From assembly GCA_963402885.1 (NCBI GenBank), contig OY727096.1, positions 3,224,001 to 3,288,000 on the forward strand: 64,000 nucleotides of DNA, given 5' to 3'. Shown here in pieces: positions 35,601-47,600 of the stretch. The position numbers and the translations under genes are program-made. This DNA is from Antedon bifida (Eukaryota; Echinodermata; Crinoidea; Comatulida; Antedonidae). Position 1 is the stretch's first letter. Each line of letters begins with the position of its first letter. The notes beneath the pieces are model-generated. The model saw only the letters and a list, made by a program, of their open reading frames with translations, made no database searches and had not been told where the DNA came from.

Positions 35601-38600
35601 AGTGGGTGTTGACGGGGTACCTGTTGCAGTTGTACTGGGTGTTGACGGGGTACCTGTTGCAGTTGTACTGGGTGTTGACGGGGTACCTGTTGCAGTTGTA
35701 CTTGGTGTTGACGGGGTACCTGTTGCAGTTGTACTTGGTGTTGATGGGGTACCTGTTGCAGTTGTACTTGGTGTTGACGGGGTACCTGTTGCAGTTGTAC
35801 TTTGTGTTGACGGGGTACCTTGTGTAAATGTTGCAAATGTTTTTGTAGGTGGGGTTAGTTCTTTAACTCTGGTAGTGGGTGTTGACGGGGTACCTGTTGC
35901 AGTTGTACTGGGTGTTGACGGGGTACCTGTTGCAGTTGTACTTGGTGTTGATGGGGTACCTGTTGCAGTTGTACTTGGTGTTGACGGGGTACCTTGTGTA
36001 AATGTTGCAAATGTTTTTGTAGGTGGGGTTAGTTCTTTAACTCTGGTAGTGGGTGTTGACGGGGTACCTGTTGCAGTTGTACTTTGTGTTGACGGGGTAC
36101 CTTGTGTAAATGTTGCAAATGTTTTTGTAGGTGGGGTTAGTTCTTTAACTCTGGTAGTGGGTGTTGACGGGGTACCTGTTGCAGTTGTACTGGGTGTTGA
36201 CGGGGTACCTGTTGCAGTTGTACTGGGTGTTGACGGGGTACCTGTTGCAGTTGTACTTGGTGTTGACGGGGTACCTGTTGCAGTTGTACTGGGTGTTGAC
36301 GGGGTACCTGTTGCAGTTGTACTGGGTGTTGACGGGGTACCTGTTGCAGTTGTACTTGGTGTTGACGGGGTACCTGTTGCAGTTGTACTGGGTGTTGACG
36401 GGGTACCTGTTGCAGTTGTACTTGGTGTTGACGGGGTACCTGTTGCAGTTGTACTGGGTGTTGACGGGGTACCTGTTGCAGTTGTACTTGGTGTTGACGG
36501 GGTACCTGTTGCAGTTGTACTTGGTGTTGATGGGGTACCTGTTGCAGTTGTACTTGGTGTTGACGGGGTACCTGTTGCAGTTGTACTTTGTGTTGACGGG
36601 GTACCTGTTGCAGTTGTACTGGGTGTTGACGGGGTACCTGTTGCAGTTGTACTTGGTGTTGATGGGGTACCTGTTGCAGTTGTACTTTGTGTTGACGGGG
36701 TACCTTGTGTAAATGTTGCAAATGTTTTTGTAGGTGGGGTTAGTTCTTTAACTCTGGTAGTGGGTGTTGACGGGGTACCTGTTGCAGTTGTACTGGGTGT
36801 TGACGGGGTACCTGTTGCAGTTGTACTGGGTGTTGACGGGGTACCTGTTGCAGTTGTACTTGGTGTTGACGGGGTACCTGTTGCAGTTGTACTGGGTGTT
36901 GACGGGGTACCTGTTGCAGTTGTACTTGGTGTTGACGGGGTACCTGTTGCAGTTGTACTGGGTGTTGACGGGGTACCTGTTGCAGTTGTACTTGGTGTTG
37001 ACGGGGTACCTGTTGCAGTTGTACTTGGTGTTGATGGGGTACCTGTTGCAGTTGTACTTGGTGTTGACGGGGTACCTGTTGCAGTTGTACTTTGTGTTGA
37101 CGGGGTACCTTGTGTAAATGTTGCAAATGTTTTTGTAGGTGGGGTTAGTTCTTTAACTCTGGTAGTGGGTGTTGACGGGGTACCTGTTGCAGTTGTACTT
37201 GGTGTTGACGGGGTACCTGTTGCAGTTGTACTGGGTGTTGACGGGGTACCTGTTGCAGTTGTACTTGGTGTTGACGGGGTACCTGTTGCAGTTGTACTTG
37301 GTGTTGATGGGGTACCTGTTGCAGTTGTACTTGGTGTTGACGGGGTACCTGTTGCAGTTGTACTTTGTGTTGACGGGGTACCTTGTGTAAATGTTGCAAA
37401 TGTTTTTGTAGGTGGGGTTAGTTCTTTAACTCTGGTAGTGGGTGTTGACGGGGTACCTGTTGCAGTTGTACTGGGTGTTGACGGGGTACCTGTTGCAGTT
37501 GTACTGGGTGTTGACGGGGTACCTGTTGCAGTTGTACTTGGTGTTGACGGGGTACCTGTTGCAGTTGTACTGGGTGTTGACGGGGTACCTGTTGCAGTTG
37601 TACTTGGTGTTGACGGGGTACCTGTTGCAGTTGTACTTGGTGTTGACGGGGTACCTGTTGCAGTTGTACTTGGTGTTGACGGGGTACCTGTTGCAGTTGT
37701 ACTCGGTGTTGACGGGGTACCTGTTGCAGTTGTACTTGGTGTTGACGGGGTACCTGTTGCAGTTGTACTTGGTGTTGACGGGGTACCTGTTGCAGTTGTA
37801 CTTTGTGTTGACGGGGTACCTGTTGCAGTAGATGGTATAACAATAGTAGTTGTTCTTTCATGCAGACATCCAAAAATTCCAAATCTTACTGTTGGATTGG
37901 CGACATTATAAGAATCAATTTCCACTCTTAGAGCGACAACAACTGGAAGTTCTTCAGGAAGAAGAATTTTTTCTACAAGGGAATTATTAGTTTGGTTTGG
38001 AACATGAAAGTCATCACTCATGATAATGTAACTTTCACTTCCTGGTTCTTTATGATACAATTTAAGTTTGGTAACAGAATTTCCTTCATCTCCCTGAATG
38101 GTTAAGGATGTTATGGATACCGTGTTATCAAATGTAACATCTACATATGGTTTGGGCTGTACAATAATATCAGGATACCATATTTTTTTGCTGTCTATTT
38201 CCGTGCTGTTAGGATTAGAATTATCTGATGTTGTTCTAGTTATTGAAAGTCCAGCAATAATAGATAATTCATCATCACATTCTGTAAAGAAAAGAAAATA
38301 GTTTATTATAAACTAATACTATACTATAACATTTTTCCAAATGGTTTGATTGGCTACACGTGGCTGTATTTTCTGTATTAGCAGTGGAGACAATTTTTAC
38401 TCCTGAAGTTTGTCATATGATAGATAAATTTCAAACTGAACCTAACTCTTAAATAAACCTAATCTACAGTAAAAAAAAAAAAGAAACGGTTTACAATTAA
38501 ATAACCTATGAGAGTTGAAGAAAACATCAAGAAAACGCACACAGTCCAAATTAAAATAATATTTAAAGTTCAGATTTTATTATAATAATTAATAATTACT

Positions 38601-41600
38601 AGAAGTTGTTTATTTTGCATTCTAAAATAGATAATTGATTGCACGTCATGAACTTGGAAACGTAAATTCTTCTGAACTTGCAGACCTCCACAAGTTGTGT
38701 TGTCAATCTAGCACCTGGCTATCTTTTTTTAGCTTGTGGAAGAATAATTTTAAGAACATTATTTTATTTATTTAACATAAAGTCCGGGTTTTTCTAAAGA
38801 GTCCATGAAGCTCAAGTCAAAAGTCCCAGATTTAATTAACATTTCAGTACTTTCAAATCAAATAAAGTAGTCTATCATATTTAACAAACTAATTTTATAT
38901 GTATTTTTTGACCTCCGCCAAGTAGGTTATATAGTCAATTTCACCTGTCTGTTTGTTAGTTAAAGGATTGCCAGATCTTTACCATTAAATTCTGGACCAC
39001 TTTTTATATTATTTTACTTACTACAGGTAAGTATCCATGTGTTGAACTTAGGTTCATAGTAAAATAAAATATTAATATTATTAATAAAAAATAATAATGA
39101 TTAAATATTTAAAAAAATAATGATAATGAAAAAATAAAGATCCTAAGCAGGAATTAAACCAAGGATGTCTACTGTGAAAGGGTGGATAAACCATCGTTCA
39201 CATGGCTGTAGTGCAATTCACAAATCATACGTAACTCTAATTAGTCCAGTAAAGATAAGTCAAAAATAGGGTGAACCTAGAACAAATTGCAACAGAATTT
39301 TTTTTTGTTTTGTCTGGTAAATATGGTTCAAATGAACATCATATCCAAAGTTTACCAAAATCGGACCCCGGGAAGTAGGTTAATTAGCATAAATTCAAAA
39401 TGGCCGCCATTTGCTATTTTGAAGCCCCATATCTCCTTAACGGTTGGATTTAGACCACCTTGTGCATTACGAGTAGATGTAAATGTGATATTAAACATTC
39501 TAATTAGCTTATTTAAATTCCCATATGACGTACCTATGACGTCATATGGTAGTTGTGACGTCGTACATTATGTTATAACTGTTTAAATGACATTATACTA
39601 TGCGAACAATTTAGGAAATGCAAGAAAACATGTTTCTTAATATTCTCCTTGTTGAAATGAACATAATTTCCAAAGTTTACCAAAATCGGACGTCAGGAAG
39701 TGGGTTAATTAGCATACATTCAAAATGGCCGCTATTTACTATACCATTTTGAAGCTCCATATCTCCTTAACGGTTGGTTTTAGACCACCTAAGTGCATTG
39801 CGAGTAGATATAAATGTGATATTAAACATTCTAATTAGCATAATTAAATTTCCATATGATGTACCTATGAGGCATATGGTAGTTGTGACGTCATATATTA
39901 TGTTATAACTGTTTAAATGACATTATACTATGCGAAAATTTAGGAACTGCAAGAAAACATGTTTCCTAACATTCTCCTTGTTGAAATGAACATTATTTCC
40001 AAAGTTTACCAAAATCGAACGTCAGGAAGTGGGTTAATTAGCATACATTCAAAATGGCCGCTATTTACTATACCATTTTGAAGCACCATATCTCCTTAAC
40101 GGTTGGTTTTAGACCACCTAAGTGCATTGCGAGTAGATATAAATGTGATATTAAACATTCTAATTAGCATAATTAAATTTCCATATGATGTACCTATGAG
40201 GCATATGGTAGTTGTGACGTCATATATTATGTTATAACTGTTTAAATGACATTATACTATGCGAAAATTTAGGAACTGCAAGAAAACATGTTTCCTAACA
40301 TTCTCCTTGTTGAAATGAACATTATTTCCAAAGTTTACCAAAATCGAACGTCAGGAAGTGGGTTAATTAGCATACATTCAAAATGGCCGCTATTTACTAT
40401 ACCATTTTGAAGCACCATATCTCCTTAACGGTTGGTTTTAGACCACCTAAGTGCATTGCGAGTAGATATAAATGTGATATTAAACTTTCCAATTAGCATA
40501 TTTAAATTACCATATAACGTACCTATGATGTCATAAGACATATGACGTCATATTATGTCACAATAATGCTCAATTGGCATTATTCTAAGGGGAAAATATA
40601 AAAACCGTAGGAAAAGATGTTTTTAATCTCATGAAAATAGTAGCACAATTAACACATCCAGGTTAAGATCATGAGATGCTGACTATACCGAAAACTACAG
40701 TATGACATTTATCATTTTATGTGTAATCTCAATTCCAAGATGGGGAATTGAGATGAGTTTGTGGAAATGATAGGTTTGAATAGCCTGACCCATTACAATA
40801 TTGTTTTATTTTCCTTTACCAATTTAAAGAGATGAAGTTCTAAAAGATGTAGTTTTGGAAACACAAAACAAGATGTGCGCGTGAGTACAAATCAGTTTCG
40901 GGAATACAGTTGATGATCACAACCTTTCATACTGTTCTGTAGAATAACTATTTTCATGAGATTTTGTAAATAGAAACTTAATGATAAATTTCAATGGTTT
41001 TTACATATATATCTACTCGTAATGCACATAGGCTGTCTAAACCCAACCGTTAAGGAGATACACTGCTTCAAAATGGTATAGTAAATAGCGGCCATTTTAA
41101 CCCACTTCCTGACGTCCGATTTTGGTAAACTTTGGATATCATGTTCATTTCAACAGGAAATTGTTAGAAAATTGTTTTCCTGCAGTTTCAACATTTGTTA
41201 GCATAGGATAATGTCATTTAAGCAGTTATAACATAATATATGACGTCACAACTACCTTATGACGACATATTTACGTCATATGGTAATTTAAATGTGCTAA
41301 TTGGGAAGTTTAATGTCACATTTATATCTACTCGCAATGCACTTAGGTGGTCTAAAACCAACCATGAAAGAGATATGGGGCTTCAAAATGATATAGTAAA
41401 TAGCGGCCATTTTGAATTTATGCTAATTAACACACTTCCTGACGTCCGATTTTTAAAAAATGTAGAAATTATGTTCATTTCAACAAAGAGAATGTTAAGA
41501 AACTTGTTTTTCAGCAGTTTCTAAATTGTTCGCATAGTATAATGTCATTTAAGCATTTATAGGTTCTAGGACACCTACCCCCTAGACAGTTACCCCCCCG

Positions 41601-44600
41601 GATGTTTACCACCCGGACAACTACCCCCTTAGGACAACTACCCCCCGGACAACTACTCCCCGGACAACTACTCCCCGGACAACCACCCCCTTAGGACAAC
41701 TACCCCCTTAGGATAACAATCCCCCGGACAACTACCCTCCGGACAACTACCCCCTTAGGACAACTACCCTAAGAAATTATGTTCATTTCAACAAGGAGAA
41801 TGTTAAGAAACTTGTTTTTCAGCAGTTTCTAAATTGTTCACATAGTATAATGTCATTTAAGCATTAATAACATAATATATGACGTCACAACTACCATATG
41901 ACGTCATAGGTACGTCATATGGGAATTTAAATATGCTAATTAGAATGTTTAATATCACATTTATATCTACTCGTAATGCACTTAGGTGGTCTAAATCCAA
42001 CCATTAAGGAGATATGGGGCTTTAAAATAGCAAATGGCGGCCATTTTGAATTTATGCTAATTAATCCACTTCCCGATGTCCGATTTTGGTAAACTTTGGA
42101 TATGAAGTTCATCATATCAACCATATGAAACAAAAAAAAATTCTGTTGCAATTTGTTCTAGGTTCAACCTTATTTTTACTGGACTAAATACCCTTCACAT
42201 CTGCAACAATAAGGTTTGCATAGTGTGAATACTATTTTATGAAAATCTCCAGAGACACATTGATGAGAAGCATGTTTTTGTTGAGATTTAAATAACGCGC
42301 AACTAGGCTTTCTACCAAGATTTCTCAGGCTTCGCATGCATGTATGAAAACGTGTAATAAATCAGGAGATCAAACTTGGTTACAAGTTGTTACAAGTTGT
42401 ACAAATTTATGCAGATGTAAAATAGGGTATAAGACAAAAAAAAATTAATAATTAAGTTTGAGGGATATTTTAGAACAGAAGAGGATTCCAATAGTATTTT
42501 TCAGTAATTTATGAACAAGGAATCAAACATGCAAATGCTGAGTAAGCTAGTGTTCTACTAAATACTACAATTTTGTATCAAACCACAAAAGATATACATA
42601 ATTTATTTTGTTAAAGAAATTATTGAGTAATATGGTCAACTGCTTCTCTATATACAGTATTTAATAGTGTTAAAATTGTAAATGTCATACAAGGGCCGAA
42701 CTAGGTTTGCGTGATCTCCCTTTTTAGCAGGTAAAATGAGATTGCGTACTGCATTCTGAACTATCTCGTAGAAGCCTTAGATCATTGTAACAGAACCTGT
42801 TTCGAGAGCGTAGGGCCAGTGGGGTCGGAGATCATTCTATGTTGAAGCTGCAAGTGTATGGCTATAGCTTACCAGCAACAGTTAAATGCTTTATTTAATA
42901 TTATTCTGAAATTTATTTTTTTTTATTATTATTATTTCATCATATAAGACATTACAAAGGAAAATATCACTATATGCTGATTTTAAAAGTTAAAAGCTAA
43001 ATACAATTTTGTATCAAACCACAAAAGATATGCATAATTTATTTTGTTAAAATGAGCTCTATTTGGGTGGAGGATACCGACTCTATACAAATTGTCGTTA
43101 TTATTACTATACTGTATTATTATCATTATTATTTATTTTGGACATATTATTAATATTATATGTTAGCTCTACACTGCCTAGATCCACCCATCACAGAAGG
43201 GATCGATAAATGAAAATGAAATGAAATACCTTCGATCGTCGTCAATCTAGTGGTTTGCAAAGTGGTAGGAGCTTCAGTTACTAGTACGGTTGTTGTAATT
43301 TCAGCAGTGGTAGTACGACTAGTTGTAGTTTGAGGTACTTGAGGTGTCGTCGTAGGTTTGATCACACATCCATAGAAAGCAATTCGTAAAGCTGGCTCAA
43401 TATGATACTTTATGATTTCAACTTTTAGATACACGACATCTGGAAAATCATTCGGCAGTTGAATGATAGTCACTTCTGAATGGTTATCTTGCCCCGCTAC
43501 CTCTATCAATTTATTCCACTCTACTATAGTGTCAGAGTCCACTGTTTTATAGTGCAATTTTAGCTCTGTAACATACATATCATCTATTCCCTGGATACCA
43601 ATAATAAGCACCTCTACAGTGTAGTTGAAATTGAATTCAAGATACGCTCTAGGTTGTTCTGGCATATTGTTTGGTTTCCAGCCCGCACTATATAACTTTG
43701 TGTTTTCTGGATTTGAAAAGTCGGATGTTACCCTAGTTGCTTGTCCAACGACGTCCAAGTCTTTGTTACACTCTAGATAAAAACAGAATTGTATTATTGT
43801 CTCTCAATTAACTGTATTGGCTAATTTGATTGATGGTAATGTCATTACTTGCAGCGTTCGCAATAACACTGGTCCGCCGCGGCCAATGGCAAGTTAAATG
43901 CATGATGGACCTGTTAAATAGTAAAATAACATGTCTGTTTGGCCAGTTAAAATTTCAGAAAAATATGATGAAATATCAATAATTTTACTCAATTTACCTC
44001 TTCACAAATTCCTTTACAAAATATTCCTAATGTAACAAAGATTTATTTTTTTGTACCTCATTTTTAGTTTTTTTTAAAGTTATTTTGGTTGTTAATTGAA
44101 GGCCTCCCTATTGGCCCATATTCTGTGGCCAGTAAAAGAAGTGGAGTAATATAATTTTACTGGTCTTCTTGTAAATTACAAGAAAAGTCATTAAAAGTGA
44201 AAGTTTCACAAACAATATATTGTTATGTTATTATACTAAATGCATATTATCACTGCAACATGTATACAGCATGTATGTATCATGTATTATTTTGCCATAC
44301 ATAATTTGTTTAAATTTTGTGGGAAATTATTTCATTATTTCAAGAAACAACAGCTTGAACAAGTCCTATTTATGGTCATTTGGAAGATAATTTGTTTTGA
44401 GATGTGATTTGAGAATTTATTGGGATAGCCGAATAATTTAAATATGTTCTCAATAGATGTTTTGTTTTTGTTTCATTTTTTTCTTGTTTTAATAATAACA
44501 AACAATAATATAATTAAGAAGAAGTATAATTGTATTCGTTCTTAAAAAATATTAAATCACTCCTACAATTACGATTAGAGTACCGTAAATCTTCTAATAA

Positions 44601-47600
44601 TAGTAACCCGCCCTATAATAGTAACCCACCTTAGTCAATCTATAATAATAACACACTACTCTAATAGTAATATTGGTTAATATTAGAGTCACAAAAACTA
44701 TTGACAAAATTACATTATGAAGACTGGTCGTTTATGATGCAGCCGTATTTTGAAAATAAGGAGATAATGCATGTTGATCTCGTGAGTGGGGGGGAGGATT
44801 GAGTGTTTTTGAGTTTTGTTTTTTTATAAAATAAAGTTAGAGTTCAAAGAAATGTGTTTATTGGTACTGTTTTATTATTTTGCTATGATTTGCTGACCGG
44901 AAAAGTGGGTTACTATTTTCAAGTGCCTAATTTAAGATTAGTAATAGTAACCCACTACTCTAATAGTAACCCCACTTCTAATAGTAACCCACCCTAAAAA
45001 ACAATCAAAGAATAATAACCCAGGGTTACAATTAGAAGATTTATGGTATATTCCAATTGCATACCTTCAGTTGTTGTAGGCACAACAGTAGTGGTTGGAA
45101 TTGGAGTAGTAGTTGTAATTGGAGTAGTAGTTGGCCTTGTTGTCGGAGCGACTGTAGTAACCTCACAGACCGGTTTAGCACCACAAAGACCAGTTTGGCT
45201 GTTGTAGTCATCTTGATGGCAACAGCCATCTACACAGGTAGCACCGTGACACATCTCCACACATGGACTGTAATGCTCACATCCCTCATCACACTGCATA
45301 GCTGTATCATAATATTAATAATAATATTAAAATGTAAATGGGGAATATAATAACCTGGGATTGGCTACACAGGTGTGGACGAGGACGACACATACAACAA
45401 CTTTCTTCTTTCCTAAGGGTCTCTTCATGTTGATTGCTGCCACCAAACGGCGCCCGTTCATCTGTCCACAATGGAAACATCTGTCCTGGCTGAATAAACC
45501 AGTACACAAGGGAAACCCCCTACTCTTCCGAAAGATGTATTGAGTTCTTTAAAGTGCACGCGAGCCAGATATGTACACTGTACCTCCAGTTTTAAGTCCA
45601 TATCCGAGAAGGAGGAGTGTCTTGAACCTGTGCCGATTGTATAGATGGTTTGCGGCTCAAGTTTACTCGGCATGGGGGATATTATCAAACACAATCTTGC
45701 CAGGAGCATGGAATCTGAACACATTTTAATCCTCATGTTGCAACATAAACAAAACAATAATTTATTTTTCAAAAAAGAGTTAGAAAATTTGTTAAAAAGG
45801 CAACAATAGAATTAATACACAAACTAAATATATGAAAGAATATATATCCAAAGGCAAATTACTGAAAAAATGACAATGCTGTGGGTATCAGTGGCTGGAT
45901 CTCAATGGAGATACAAAAAAAAAAGCGAAAAGCTAAATCAAAATGATAAGTAAAACAGCCAGAAAAGTTAGCAGAGCTTTCGGGCAACACTAGCACTTCA
46001 TCAGTGCAAGTGAAGGAATTTGGATAACGAATATAAGTGAGTTACATTGTAAATCAAATGAAATTAAAGGGGCATTATTGTCGTAAATTGTGAAATCAGA
46101 TGATCAGTAATTTTAGCTTTAGAGTTGTAGAATATGAATGCCTATAAAGGCATTTTTATTTGTGGTCCTACCTTGTTTGTTTTATAATAATATTATTGTC
46201 TATACCTTTTTATGCTATTGTTATAAAATGTACAGTATTTCATCCATGATCAACTTTGATCAACTGTATACTGAAAGTGTTTCACTTAAAATAAAAAATT
46301 AAATAAACAATCAGTCACAGTTTTGGAGAATTGGGAAAAAAAAGTTGTTGAAACTTACGGCAAAAGTGTGATGACCTCCAGCTTATCAAGATGTCATAAT
46401 CTTTGCAGAGTTGGGCATAAGCCGATATGGCTGTACACATACACTCACAGTCTCCACCATAGTCACAGGCACATGAATCAGCCACACATTCTGTGTAAAA
46501 CGTCTTGACGGGAACACGACTGTGGCACGGTGAAAACAAATCTTCATAAAGTATTTTACACTTGCTCTCGGCCCAGAACTTTCGTTTTGGGTATTTTTGA
46601 CAGGCATCACTGGGCTCTACAGCGCTAGGGCAAGCAGTCAATGCCTATTGATATAAAAAAATTGTTGTTTACCATGTACAGTACTGTAAGGTAAACAAGG
46701 TAAATTATAACATTATAAAACCATTAACCATGTCCAATAGTTACTTTTACCGACCATTGCCTGCCCAGTAAAACTTACCATGGTCTCGGTAAAACTAATT
46801 ACATGGCTAAGAAGTCCAATCACAACGTGCAACTCATGCTAACACATGCAAGTCAATCATTTTTTTAACATCACCGTTAAAATATCTAAGTACGATGATA
46901 GTATGATGATCAAATCTTCTGATGACATTGGGTAAAGCCACCATGGTTAAATTTACAATGTTTCAAATCCAGTGCAAACAAGGCATACCTTCCAACTATC
47001 ACCGAACTCATATACTGACGTGGCTTCCATTCCATTTCGCATTTGCAGATCGTTACCTTCCACACCATCATAGTAGCCGCATAGACCTGTTAGCTATAAA
47101 AACAAGTAATATCTCTAGAAAATGATTTCAGGTTTTACATGTGATGCAGGTGGTTAAAAGCAGATATACAGGTGGCTATTATGAATGCTTATGAGTGCAA
47201 ATAATGAGGTGAAAACATTTCACTTTCACCAAATTATTTTTTCTATTACATGAACATAAAAACATTCATTATTTGTTTTCACGCCTACTTTTATTCAATT
47301 ACTTCGCTGATTCGACCCTAACCCTCCAATTGTGGACGTGGGGTAGAAAAATTATAAATGATGCACATCTACTGGGCCAATTTTAACATTAGACCCCAAT
47401 TTAGGGTTCGGACACCCCGATCACCGGGGTCCTGAAGATGTATTCTTAATAAGGGTTATATTGAATTTATCTTCTTACTTTGCTTTGCAAGCTTGAACTT
47501 AATTTAATTTGAAGCCATGTTCCTTTATTCCACAGCAAAGTGTAGCCTACATTTATTGAGTATACAAGCACATTGTAATCCAAGTCCATTACTGTCCAGT

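Noticed and set aside
32917-37911. Plus-strand open frame of 1664 codons (VPVAVVLGVDG repeats)
   Set aside because: It is the complement of the mucin PTS array. The 33-bp unit lacks stops in several frames, and the minus frame alone continues into discoidin and has proper splice sites and phase.
39287-41524. Open frames in the foldback arms (39287-39586, 41240-41524, 41936-42151)
   Set aside because: They are frame readings of the ~329-bp repeat units, differ between units and show no conserved protein.
45307-45772. Several cysteine-containing short frames on both strands
   Set aside because: They fall in a dispersed repeat whose inverse copy at 60690-60930 does not conserve the frames.
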